From the NCBI RefSeq assembly GCF_016862635.1, contig NZ_BONI01000038.1, positions 22,189 through 86,188 on the forward strand: a stretch of 64,000 bases of DNA. Reading direction: 5' to 3'. Both the position numbers and the translations under genes were made by a program. Positions 14,993 through 22,502 of the stretch are shown here, in pieces (position 1 is the stretch's first letter; each line of letters begins with the position of its first letter). Origin of the DNA: Catellatospora coxensis (GTDB lineage Bacteria; Actinomycetota; Actinomycetes; Mycobacteriales; Micromonosporaceae). The notes beneath the pieces were generated by a model, which was given only the letters and a program-made list of their open reading frames with translations, was not told where the DNA came from and searched no databases.

Positions 14993-15331
14993 GTGTCGAA
15001 GTTCTTCCGGGACTGCATGCGGCAGATGCGGTCGCGTGACCCGCAGGAGATGGAGGACGGCTTCCACGGCCTGGCCCCGCGAGCGGCGGAGTACGTGCCG
15101 GAGCTGATCGAGGCCTTCGAGCAGGAGCGGGCGGACAGCGGCCTGCGGTGCTGGCTGCTGGAGCTGCTCGGCGAGGCGCGCTCGGAGGCGGCACTGGCGG
15201 TGTTCCGGGAGCAGCTGTACGGCGACGACGACTCCCTGCGGTTCTGGGCCGTCTCCGGCCTGCGCAAGCTGGACACCCGGGACTCGCGCCGCGAGCTGTG
15301 GCAGGCGCGCTGCAACGGCCGCATCGACTGA
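14993..15331 (+). CDS. HEAT-repeat domain protein
   Basis: 112 residues from a GTG. Amphipathic helical pairs (YVPELIEAFEQERADSGLRCWLLELLGEARSEAALAVFREQLYGDDDSLRFWAVSGLRKLDTRDSRRELW) follow the HEAT/PBS-lyase-like pattern used for protein-protein binding. It sits 9 bases after the previous gene, so it is likely co-expressed. No catalytic motif is present and the partner is unknown. Confidence 0.78.
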   Translation: MSKFFRDCMRQMRSRDPQEMEDGFHGLAPRAAEYVPELIEAFEQERADSGLRCWLLELLGEARSEAALAVFREQLYGDDDSLRFWAVSGLRKLDTRDSRRELWQARCNGRID

Positions 15332-15433
15332 GCAATAAGTAGTCACATAGTCGCTTTAAGTAACCAACTCGGGCATCCCCAGTTGATCGGACAGGAGCAG
15401 CAGGTCCCCGGTCCGGGGCTCGAGGAGGTACGC

Positions 15434-16768
15434 ATGCGTCAGTGGGTTCGCAGGGCGGCGTCGGCCGCCGCGGTCAGCCTGTCGGCGGGGGTCGCTGGAC
15501 TGTCCCTGCCCGCACCCGCGCTGGCGGTCTCGCCCGACATCGTGATCAGCCAGGTGTACGGCGGCGGCGGCAACACCGGCGCGACGTACACCAACGACTT
15601 CATCGAGCTGTACAACCGCGGCTCCATGACGGTCGACGTGACCGGGTGGACGGTCCAGTACGCGAGCGCGGCCGGCAGCACGTGGCAGACCACCGCCCTG
15701 AGCGGCGAGATCCTCCCCGGCGCGTACTACCTCGTCCAGGAGGCCCAGGGTCCCGGCGGCACGACGCCGCTGCCGACCCCGAACGCCGTCGGCGACATCG
15801 CGATGAGCCTCAGCTCGGGCAAGGTCGCCCTGGTCACCACCTCGGCTCCGCTCGCGTGTGCCATCGGTTGCGACACGGCCGCCGGGGTGCGCGACTTCGT
15901 CGGGTACGGCAGCTCGGCGACCTCCGCCGAGGGCAGCCCCGCGCCGACGCTGAGCAACACCACCGCCGCGCTGCGCGACGACGACGGGGCGGTCGACACC
16001 GACGACAACAGCGTCGACTTCTCGGCCGGCCCGCCCGACCCGCGCAACAGCCCGCCGCCCGCCGCCGAGGCCGACCTGGCCGTCACGAAGTTCGACGCGC
16101 CGGACCCGGTGACCGCCGGCGCGAACCTGACGTACACCATCGCCGTGCGCAACGAAGGTCCCGGCACGGCTGAGTCGGTCGTGCTGCGTGACGGGATCCC
16201 GGCGGGCACCACCTTCGTGTCGTTCGCGGCGTCGGCGGCCGGCTGGGCGCTGGCCACCCCGCCGGTCGGCGGCACCGGTGAGGTGCGGGCGACCCGGTCG
16301 AGCCTGAGCTCCGGCGACAGCGCCGAGTTCACCCTGGTCGTGCAGGTCGGGCTGACCGCGACCGGGCGGATCCGGAACAGCGGCGGCATCACCAGCGCCA
16401 CCCCGGACCCGGACACCACGAACAACGCCGACACCGAGTTCACCACCGTCGGCCCGAGCACTCCGGGATGCACCATCACCGGCACCGAGGGGACCGACAT
16501 CCTCAACGGCACCCTCGGCGACGACGTCATCTGCGGCCTCGGCGGCAACGACATCATCAACGGCCGGGGCGGCAACGACGTCATCTACGGCGGTCCGGGC
16601 CGCGACCTGATCAGCGGCGGCAAGGGCGACGACATGGTGTACGGCGAGGAGGGCACCGACTTCATCAAGATCGATGACGGGGTGTCCGGCAACGACAACG
16701 CCGACGGCGGTCCGGGCTTCGACCTGTGCAGCACCGACCCGCTCGACGCGGTGCTGAGCTGCCCCTGA
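15434..16768 (+). CDS. Secreted lamin-tail/DUF11/RTX-type calcium-binding protein
   Basis: 444 residues. The signal peptide RQWVRRAASAAAVSLSAGVAG...ALA is cleaved near residue 34. A lamin-tail domain (about 38-195: PDIVISQVYGGGG...NDFIELYNRG...VDVTGWTVQYAS) comes first. A DUF11-type beta domain follows (ADLAVTKFDAPDPVTAGANLTYTIAVRNEGPG). The C-terminus (about 345-440) carries RTX-like nonapeptides (GTLGDDVICGLGGNDIING, GGNDVIYGGPGRDLISGG) that bind calcium. The start has a strong ribosome-binding site (GAGGAGG). It is probably an extracellular or surface protein; no enzymatic centre is seen. Confidence 0.85.
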   Translation: MRQWVRRAASAAAVSLSAGVAGLSLPAPALAVSPDIVISQVYGGGGNTGATYTNDFIELYNRGSMTVDVTGWTVQYASAAGSTWQTTALSGEILPGAYYLVQEAQGPGGTTPLPTPNAVGDIAMSLSSGKVALVTTSAPLACAIGCDTAAGVRDFVGYGSSATSAEGSPAPTLSNTTAALRDDDGAVDTDDNSVDFSAGPPDPRNSPPPAAEADLAVTKFDAPDPVTAGANLTYTIAVRNEGPGTAESVVLRDGIPAGTTFVSFAASAAGWALATPPVGGTGEVRATRSSLSSGDSAEFTLVVQVGLTATGRIRNSGGITSATPDPDTTNNADTEFTTVGPSTPGCTITGTEGTDILNGTLGDDVICGLGGNDIINGRGGNDVIYGGPGRDLISGGKGDDMVYGEEGTDFIKIDDGVSGNDNADGGPGFDLCSTDPLDAVLSCP

Positions 16769-16788
16769 TCCGGCACCCGATGACCCGG

Positions 16789-16818
16789 AGCTCCGCCCGT
16801 GCCCGCACGGGTGGAGCT
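16789..16818. terminator. Convergent terminator hairpin
   Basis: A 12-bp stem with one wobble pair (AGCTCCGCCCGT with 16807-16818) and a 6-base loop lie between the convergent lamin-tail gene and rsdA. Confidence 0.7.
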
Positions 16819-16826
16819 GCGGCGTT

Positions 16827-17663
16827 TCACAACAGCGGCAGGTCCGGCAGCAGCGACGGCAGGATCGGCGGCAGCGACGGCAGGCCCGGCAGGAGGCCGC
16901 CCGAGCCCGCGGTCGGGCTGGGCGCCGGCCGGTCGGTCCGGCCCGGGGCAGGCGTCGCAGTGGCACCGGACGGAGCCGGCGAGCCGGAGGGTGCGGGCGT
17001 CGGCAGCGGGGCGGCGGTGGGCGACGTTCCCGCGGCGAAGGCGGCCAGCAGCCGCATCAGCTCGGCCCGCAGCCGCTCGTGGTCCGCCTTCTCGCGTACC
17101 CCGCCCAGCCGGTCCCAGGCCTGGCGGAGCAGCGTCTCGGCGTCGCCGTACGGCTGCTCCCGCAACGCGAGTTCGGCCCGTGCCAGCAGCTCTGCCGTGT
17201 CCCGCGCGGCGACGCGGGAGTCGGCGCGCTCGGCGTAGACGAGCTGCGTGACCGGCCACAGCGGGGTGCCCGGCTGTCCTGCCCCGGCCCCGAGGACGAC
17301 CCCGCCACCGAGAGCTGCGGCGAGCAGCGCGGCGGCGAGCAGCATCCGGCCTGGGCGCACGCGCCCGCCTCGCGCGGGTCGGGCGAAGCCGCCACGGCGA
17401 CCGGGCGGGCGCGAGGAACCCGCCGGCCCCGTGGCGGCGGGCCGGAGCACGGTGGCTGCCGGCTCGTCGTCGGAGTCCAGGCCGATCGGGTCGGCCAGAG
17501 CGGCCTGCTCGGCGATGTCCAGGTCGCGGGCGGGTGCGAACGGCGGCTCGGCGAGGTCTGCCCGCCAGGCGGCCAGCATCCCGGCGAGCGGGTCGTCGGC
17601 GTGGGCGGCCCCGCCGAGGCCAAGCCCGTCCAGCAGCGCGTCATCCCGATCCAGCGTGCTCAT
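16827..17663 (-). CDS. rsdA: Anti-sigma-D factor RsdA-like protein
   Basis: 278 residues. The N-terminal sigma-binding segment (DRDDALLDGLGLG...ADDPLAGMLAAWRADL) matches the RsdA pattern. One transmembrane helix (about 105-130, MLLAAALLAAALGGGVVLGAG) follows. The outer part begins with a helical region (VAARDTAELLARAELALREQPYGDAETLLRQAWDRLG) and ends in a Pro/Ser/Leu-rich tail. It would hold the sigma factor encoded just upstream at the membrane. Its ATG (17663) overlaps the stop of a micro-ORF element that supplies GAGGAGG as its ribosome-binding site. Confidence 0.85.
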   Translation of the reverse strand: MSTLDRDDALLDGLGLGGAAHADDPLAGMLAAWRADLAEPPFAPARDLDIAEQAALADPIGLDSDDEPAATVLRPAATGPAGSSRPPGRRGGFARPARGGRVRPGRMLLAAALLAAALGGGVVLGAGAGQPGTPLWPVTQLVYAERADSRVAARDTAELLARAELALREQPYGDAETLLRQAWDRLGGVREKADHERLRAELMRLLAAFAAGTSPTAAPLPTPAPSGSPAPSGATATPAPGRTDRPAPSPTAGSGGLLPGLPSLPPILPSLLPDLPLL

Positions 17664-17790
17664 GCCACCTCCTCGCTTCGCTCGTCGGCGGCATCGCCGA
17701 ACCTGCTGATTCGCTCGCTGCGCTCGCTCATGCCACCTCCTCGCTTCGCTCGTCGGCGGCATCGCCGAACCTGCTGATTCGCTCGCTCAT
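17660..17790 (-). repeat. Tandem MIRU-like elements between sigD and rsdA (copies b1, b2)
   Basis: Two tandem units fill the whole sigD-rsdA gap. The first micro-ORF (17728-17790, 20 residues, MSERISR...DERSEEVA) starts at an ATG overlapping the sigD TGA and ends in a TGA overlapping the ATG of the second. The second (17660-17731, 23 residues, with an extra SER) ends in a TGA overlapping the rsdA ATG. The units are identical apart from an 8-9 base insertion. This gives a chain of four ATGA-coupled frames. Confidence 0.8.
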
Positions 17791-18404
17791 GCCGGCCTCC
17801 GCTCCAGGGCCGGTTGCTGCGCGGCGTCCTCGCGCAGGTCGTCGGCGAGGGCGCGCAGGCGGGCCAGGGCCCGGGACTGGGCGACGCGGACGGCTCCGGC
17901 CGACATGTTGAGGGAGACGCCGACCTCGTCGGCGGTCAGGCCGACGGCGACCCGCAGCACGATGATCTCCCGCTGCGGGTCGGGGAGCAGGTCGAGCAGG
18001 CGGGCCAGGCGGCGGGCCTGGTCGTTGTCCAGGGCCTGCTGCTCCGGTCCGGGGGTGTCGTCGGGCTGGTCGAGCGGGTCGGCCTCGGTGCGCGGGGACG
18101 GCACGGCGGCGGACAGGTGGCGCATCGCGGCGCGCTGCGCGTCGGCGACCTTGCGGGCGGAGATGCCGTACACGAAGGCGGAGAACGGCACGCCCTGCTG
18201 CCGGTAGCGGGGCAGCGCCTGCAGCAGCGCGATGCAGACGTCCTGGGCCACGTCGTCGGCGGTGGTGTACGCGCCGCCGACCGGCCCGAGCCGGGCCCGG
18301 CAGTAGCGGATCACGCCGGGGCGCACGTCCGCCAGCAGGGTGGCGGTGGCGTCGGGCTCGCCACGGGTGGCGCGCGCCACGAGTTCGGTCTCCGACCAGG
18401 TCAA
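17787..18404 (-). CDS. sigD: ECF-type RNA polymerase sigma factor SigD/ShbA-like
   Basis: About 205 residues. Region 2 is [18 protein letters not shown]...[45 protein letters not shown]. Region 4 is [51 protein letters not shown]. It groups by pattern with SigD of mycobacteria and ShbA of streptomycetes. The TTG at 18404 is chosen because GGAGGAGG lies 8 bases upstream, and upstream in-frame residues are not conserved. Its stop overlaps the first micro-ORF that leads into the anti-sigma gene. Confidence 0.9.
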   Translation of the reverse strand: MTWSETELVARATRGEPDATATLLADVRPGVIRYCRARLGPVGGAYTTADDVAQDVCIALLQALPRYRQQGVPFSAFVYGISARKVADAQRAAMRHLSAAVPSPRTEADPLDQPDDTPGPEQQALDNDQARRLARLLDLLPDPQREIIVLRVAVGLTADEVGVSLNMSAGAVRVAQSRALARLRALADDLREDAAQQPALERRPA

Positions 18405-18579
18405 GGCGACGACACCTCCTCCCCGGGTCCCCGACCGCCGCGCCGCGCGTACGAGTACGTGCACCTTATCGGCCTGCGACCGGGCACTGAAACCCGCGCC
18501 GACCCGATCGCGCGAAATTCTCGTGTAACACCGCGCGCCCCCGCAGCGATATGTGAGGGCGGACTACGGAGGGAGCGCG

Positions 18580-19536
18580 GTGGGCGTCGAGGTGCGGGTC
18601 GAAGGGCTGACCAAGTCGTTCGGGCGTACGCCCGTGTGGTCGGACGTGACCTTGACGCTGCCCGCGGGTGAGATCTCGGTGCTGCTCGGGCCCTCCGGGA
18701 CGGGCAAGTCGGTGTTCCTGAAGACGCTGGTCGGGCTGCTGCGCCCGGACCGCGGCTCGATCTGGATCGAGGGCCGGGATCTGCCCGCGCTGCCCGAACG
18801 CGAGCTGTACGAGGTGCGCAAGCTGTTCGGGGTGCTGTTCCAGGACGGCGCGCTGTTCGGCTCGATGGACATCTACGACAACGTGGCGTTCCCGCTGCGC
18901 GAGCACACCCGGATGACCGAGGCGCAGATCCGCGTGATCGTGGGCGAGAAGCTGGAGATGGTCGGCCTGACCGGCGCGGAGCGCAAGCTGCCCGGCGAGA
19001 TCTCCGGCGGTATGCGCAAACGGGCGGGCCTGGCCCGCGCGCTGGTGCTCGACCCGCAGATCGTGCTGTTCGACGAGCCCGACTCGGGCCTCGACCCGGT
19101 GCGCACCGCGTACCTGAACCAGCTGATCGTGGATCTGAACCAGCAGCTCGACGCGACGTTCCTGATCGTCACGCACGACATCAACACCGCCCGCACGGTG
19201 CCGGACAACATCGGGCTGATCTACCACGGGCACCTGGCCATGTTCGGGCCGCGAGAGATGCTGCTGTCGAGCACCGAGCCGGTGGTGCGGCAGTTCCTCA
19301 ACGCGCAGCGGGTCGGCCCGATCGGGATGTCCGAGGAGAAGGATGCCGACGAGCTGGCCGCCGAGGCCGCCTCCGGCCGCCGCCTGGCCGCGCTGCCGCC
19401 GATCCCGGTGCAGCTGCGCCCCTCCGACGGCGGCCCGCGCCGCGCCGAGCGCCCGCCGGGCCGGTGGTGCGCTGCCCACGGGGTGACCCCGCCACCGGGC
19501 TCGTTCGAACCGCCGACGTACGAGGACCGGGCATGA
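18580..19536 (+). CDS. Mce-system ATP-binding protein (MlaF/Mkl-like)
   Basis: 318 residues. Walker A is GPSGTGKSVFLKTL (about 41-54), the signature is ISGGMRKRAGLARAL, Walker B is IVLFDEPDSGLDPV and the H-loop is LIVTHD. The SGGMRKRAGLARA signature and the C-terminal extension after residue 250 (RVGPIGMSEEKDADEL) are typical of the Mkl/MceG ATPases that drive Mce lipid import. The GTG at 18580 has GGAGGGAG upstream. It begins the mce operon. A degenerate micro-ORF element links its stop to yrbE1A. Confidence 0.92.
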   Translation: MGVEVRVEGLTKSFGRTPVWSDVTLTLPAGEISVLLGPSGTGKSVFLKTLVGLLRPDRGSIWIEGRDLPALPERELYEVRKLFGVLFQDGALFGSMDIYDNVAFPLREHTRMTEAQIRVIVGEKLEMVGLTGAERKLPGEISGGMRKRAGLARALVLDPQIVLFDEPDSGLDPVRTAYLNQLIVDLNQQLDATFLIVTHDINTARTVPDNIGLIYHGHLAMFGPREMLLSSTEPVVRQFLNAQRVGPIGMSEEKDADELAAEAASGRRLAALPPIPVQLRPSDGGPRRAERPPGRWCAAHGVTPPPGSFEPPTYEDRA

Positions 19537-19598
19537 GCGCGCGGATGGTGCCGGCCCGAAGTCGTGCCGCCGCCGGGCGCAGCGAGGCGGAGGCATGA
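19533..19598 (+). repeat. Degenerate MIRU-like element between the Mce ATPase and yrbE1A (copy c)
   Basis: A 21-residue micro-ORF (MSARMVPARS...GRSEAEA) starts at an ATG overlapping the ATPase TGA and ends in GCATGA overlapping the yrbE1A ATG. Only the ends resemble the other copies (ATGAGCGCG at the left, GCGCAGCGAGGCGGAGGCATGAG at the right in two parts). Confidence 0.6.
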
Positions 19599-20353
19599 GG
19601 GCGCTGGTCGCCGTCGGCGACTTCCTGATCTTCTGCGGGAGTGCCCTGCGGGCGCTTTTCCGCAGGCCGTGGCAGGTGCGCGAGTTCGTGCAGCAGGCGT
19701 GGTTCCTGTCGTCGGTGTCGATCCTGCCCGCGGCGCTGGTGTCGATCCCGTTCGGCGCGGTGGTCGCGCTGCAGCTCGGCTCGCTGGTGCGCCAGCTGGG
19801 CGCGCAGTCGTTCACCGGTGCGGCTTCGGTGCTGGCGGTGGTGCGCGAGGCGGGCCCGATCGTGACCGCGCTGATCATCGCGGGGGCGGGCGGTTCGGCG
19901 ATCTGCGCCGACCTGGGCGCTCGCAAGATCCGCGAGGAGCTGGACGCGATGCGGGTGCTGGGCATCGACCCGGTGCACCGCCTCGTCGTGCCGCGGGTGC
20001 TCGCCTCGATGCTGGTCGCGGTGCTGCTCAACGGCGTGGTGAGCGTCGTCGGGGTGTCCGGCGGCTACTTCTTCAACGTGATCATGCAGGGCGGCACGCC
20101 GGGGTCGTACCTGGCCAGCTTCCAGGCGCTCGGGCAGCTGCCCGACCTGATCTCCGGGGAGCTGAAGGCGCTGGTCTTCGGCCTGGTCGCCGCGCTGGTC
20201 GCGACGTACCTGGGGATGAACGCCAAGGGCGGGCCCAAGGGCGTCGGCGATGCCGTCAACCAGTCCGTGGTGATCACCTTCATGCTGCTGTTCGCGCTGA
20301 ACTTCGTGCTGACCGCGGTGTACTTCCAGGTCGTCCCGCAGAAGGGGTCCTGA
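19595..20353 (+). CDS. yrbE1A: Mce-system permease YrbE1A-like (MlaE family)
   Basis: 252 residues with five to six membrane helices. MlaE-family signatures are IPFGAVVALQLGSLVRQLGAQSFTGAASVLAVVREAGPIVTALIIAGAGGSAICADLGARKIREELDAMRVLGIDPV. The EELDAMRVLGIDP segment is the coupling region that contacts the ATPase. It pairs with the next gene to form the membrane channel of the Mce lipid importer. The start follows the micro-ORF by ATGA overlap, with GGCGGAGG as the ribosome-binding site. Confidence 0.94.
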   Translation: MRALVAVGDFLIFCGSALRALFRRPWQVREFVQQAWFLSSVSILPAALVSIPFGAVVALQLGSLVRQLGAQSFTGAASVLAVVREAGPIVTALIIAGAGGSAICADLGARKIREELDAMRVLGIDPVHRLVVPRVLASMLVAVLLNGVVSVVGVSGGYFFNVIMQGGTPGSYLASFQALGQLPDLISGELKALVFGLVAALVATYLGMNAKGGPKGVGDAVNQSVVITFMLLFALNFVLTAVYFQVVPQKGS

Positions 20354-20354
20354 C

Positions 20355-21152
20355 ATGTGGCGGCTGTTGGACGACCTCGGCGGCCAGCTCGCCTTCTACC
20401 TGAAGGCGGCGGCGTGGACGCCGCGCGCGCTGCGCCGGTACAAGCGCGAGGTGGCCCGCCTGCTCGCGGAGATCAGCTTCGGGACCGGCGGCCTGGCCGT
20501 GGTCGGCGGCACCATCGGCGTCATCTGCTTCCTGACCTTCTTCACCGGCACCGAGGTCGGGCTGCAGGGCTACCAGGCGCTCAACCAGCTCGGCAGCAGT
20601 GCCTTCACCGGCTTCATCTCCGCCTACTTCAACACCCGGGAGATCTCGCCGCTGGTCGCGGCGCTGGCCCTGTCGGCGACGGTGGGCTGCGGGTTCACCG
20701 CGCAGCTCGGCGCGATGCGGATCTCCGAGGAGGTCGACGCGCTGGAGGTGATGGCGATCCCGTCGGTGCCGTTCCTGGTCACCACCCGCATGATCGCCGG
20801 TTTCGTCGCGGTGATCCCGCTGTACGTGCTCGGCCTGCTGGCCAGCTACATCGCCACCCGCGGCATCGCCACCGTGTACTTCGGGCAGTCCCCGGGCACC
20901 TACGACTACTACTTCGACCTGTTCCTGCCGCCGGGCGACGTGCTCTGGTCGTTCGGCAAGGTGCTGGTGTTCAGCGTGCTGGTGGTGCTGATCCACTGCT
21001 ACTACGGGTTCACCGCGAGCGGCGGCCCGGCGGGCGTCGGCATCGCGGTCGGCCGCGCGGTGCGCACCGCCATCGTCGCGGTCAACATCGTCGACTTCTT
21101 CCTGTCGCTGGCCATCTGGGGCGCGGGCACGACCGTGCGGATCGCGGGGTGA
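20355..21152 (+). CDS. yrbE1B: Mce-system permease YrbE1B-like (MlaE family)
   Basis: 265 residues, the second MlaE-type permease. Motifs are GFISAYFNTREISPLVAALALSATVGCGFTAQLGAMRISEEVDALEVMAIPSVPFLVTTRM, with the EEVDALEVMAIP coupling segment. It starts one base after the YrbE1A stop. It is predicted to form a heterodimeric channel with YrbE1A at the inner membrane. A MIRU-like element separates it from mceA. Confidence 0.94.
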   Translation: MWRLLDDLGGQLAFYLKAAAWTPRALRRYKREVARLLAEISFGTGGLAVVGGTIGVICFLTFFTGTEVGLQGYQALNQLGSSAFTGFISAYFNTREISPLVAALALSATVGCGFTAQLGAMRISEEVDALEVMAIPSVPFLVTTRMIAGFVAVIPLYVLGLLASYIATRGIATVYFGQSPGTYDYYFDLFLPPGDVLWSFGKVLVFSVLVVLIHCYYGFTASGGPAGVGIAVGRAVRTAIVAVNIVDFFLSLAIWGAGTTVRIAG

Positions 21153-21156
21153 CGGC

Positions 21157-21264
21157 ATGAGCGAGCGCAGCGAGCAGGCGAGCGAGTCTCGCGAGCGAGC
21201 AATGTCGTGGAGCATGGCAGCACGTGGACATGCCTGCGACGAGCGCAGCGAGGAGCGGGCATGA
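21157..21264 (+). repeat. MIRU-like element between yrbE1B and mceA (copy d)
   Basis: A 35-residue micro-ORF (MSERSEQASE...CDERSEERA) starts 4 bases after the yrbE1B stop and ends in a TGA overlapping the mceA ATG at 21261. It carries GAGGAG as the ribosome-binding site of mceA. It has the same ends as the elements at 5280 and 17660, with an inserted central segment. Confidence 0.78.
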
Positions 21265-22502
21265 GACAGCGGTTACTCGGGGCCGGGTTCGTGTTGGGGC
21301 TGGTGAGCGCGCTGGCGCTGTCGGTGCTGGTGTACCAGCGGGCGTTCACGCCGGTGGAGTGGGTGACGCTGCGCACCGGCCACGTCGGCATGCAGCTGTC
21401 CGAGGGCGCGGACGTGAAACTGCGCGGCGTCGTCATCGGCGACGTACGCGAGGTCAGCGCCGACGGCGACGCGGCCACGCTGCGGCTGGCCCTGGAACCG
21501 GCGCTGATCGGCCTCGTCCCGGCCGATGTCACGGCCCGGCTGCTGCCCAAGACGCTGTTCGGCGAGCGCTACGTGGAACTCGTGCCCCCGGCGGCTCCCG
21601 CTGGGCCGCGGCTGCGCCCCGGGGCCGTCATCGATGAGGACCGGTCGGCGAGCGCCGTCGAGCTGGAGCAGGTGCTCGACCGGGCGCTGCCCGTGCTCCA
21701 GTCGATCAAACCGGACAAGCTCGCCGCGACCCTCGGCGCGCTCGCGTACGCCCTGGAGGGCCGCGGGGACCAGCTCGGCCGGAACCTGACCACCGCCAAC
21801 GCGTACCTGGCCGCGCTCAACGAGCAGATGCCGGTCATCGCGACCGACGTCAAGCGGCTGGCGCAGGTGCTCGACGTCTACCACGGGGCGCTGCCGGATC
21901 TGCTGGCGCTGCTGCGCGACGTCACCGTCACCGCGCGGACCGTCGTCGACCAGCGCGCGGAGCTGAGCCGCTTCCTCGCCGACACCACCGACCTGGCCGG
22001 GCGCGGGCGGGAGTTCCTGGACCGGCACGATGCGCGCATCGTCCAGGTCGGGCAGGTCAGCCGCCCGGTGCTGGAGCTGCTGGCGGCGTACGCACCGGAG
22101 TATCCGTGCCTGCTGCGCGGCCTGGTCGCCCTGCAGCCCCGGGTGGAGAAGGTGTTCAGCACCGGGCGCATGCACATCACCCTCGAAGTGGGCCGGGACA
22201 ACGGCAAGTACACCGCCGCCGACCGGCCGGTCTACGGCGCCGACGACGGCCCCGAGTGCCGCGGCCTGCCCGACCCGAAGGTCCCGGCCGCCCAGCACGC
22301 CATCGACGACGGCTACGAGTACGGCGCGAAGCGCTCGCCGCTGCCGTACGCCGACATGGGCTCGGCCGGCACCGCGCAGGAGCAGGCGCTGCTCAAGCCT
22401 CTGCTCGGGCTGGCCCAGGGGTCCGCGCCCGAGCAGGTCCCCGATGTCGCGGTCCTGCTGTGGGGCCCGCTGCTGCGTGGAACGGTGGTGAACGCGTCAT
22501 GA
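21261..22502 (+). CDS. mceA: Mce family protein, MceA position
   Basis: 413 residues. The N-terminal membrane helix (RQRLLGAGFVLGLVSALALSVLVY) is followed by the MlaD/MCE domain (about 35-115: VTLRTGHVGMQLSEGADVKLRGVVIGDVREV ... KTLFGERYVELVPP). A long helical region comes next, then the conserved C-terminal cysteine region (APEYPCLLRGLVALQP ... DDGPECRGLPDPK). Such proteins form hexameric rings or tubes that carry lipids across the cell envelope. It overlaps mceB by four bases. Confidence 0.93.
   Translation: MRQRLLGAGFVLGLVSALALSVLVYQRAFTPVEWVTLRTGHVGMQLSEGADVKLRGVVIGDVREVSADGDAATLRLALEPALIGLVPADVTARLLPKTLFGERYVELVPPAAPAGPRLRPGAVIDEDRSASAVELEQVLDRALPVLQSIKPDKLAATLGALAYALEGRGDQLGRNLTTANAYLAALNEQMPVIATDVKRLAQVLDVYHGALPDLLALLRDVTVTARTVVDQRAELSRFLADTTDLAGRGREFLDRHDARIVQVGQVSRPVLELLAAYAPEYPCLLRGLVALQPRVEKVFSTGRMHITLEVGRDNGKYTAADRPVYGADDGPECRGLPDPKVPAAQHAIDDGYEYGAKRSPLPYADMGSAGTAQEQALLKPLLGLAQGSAPEQVPDVAVLLWGPLLRGTVVNAS

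Noticed and set aside
17660..17790. Simple microsatellite or CRISPR-like repeat
   Set aside because: The units keep an open frame with stop-start overlaps at both ends, lack spacers, and recur singly elsewhere, so they fit a coupling element better.
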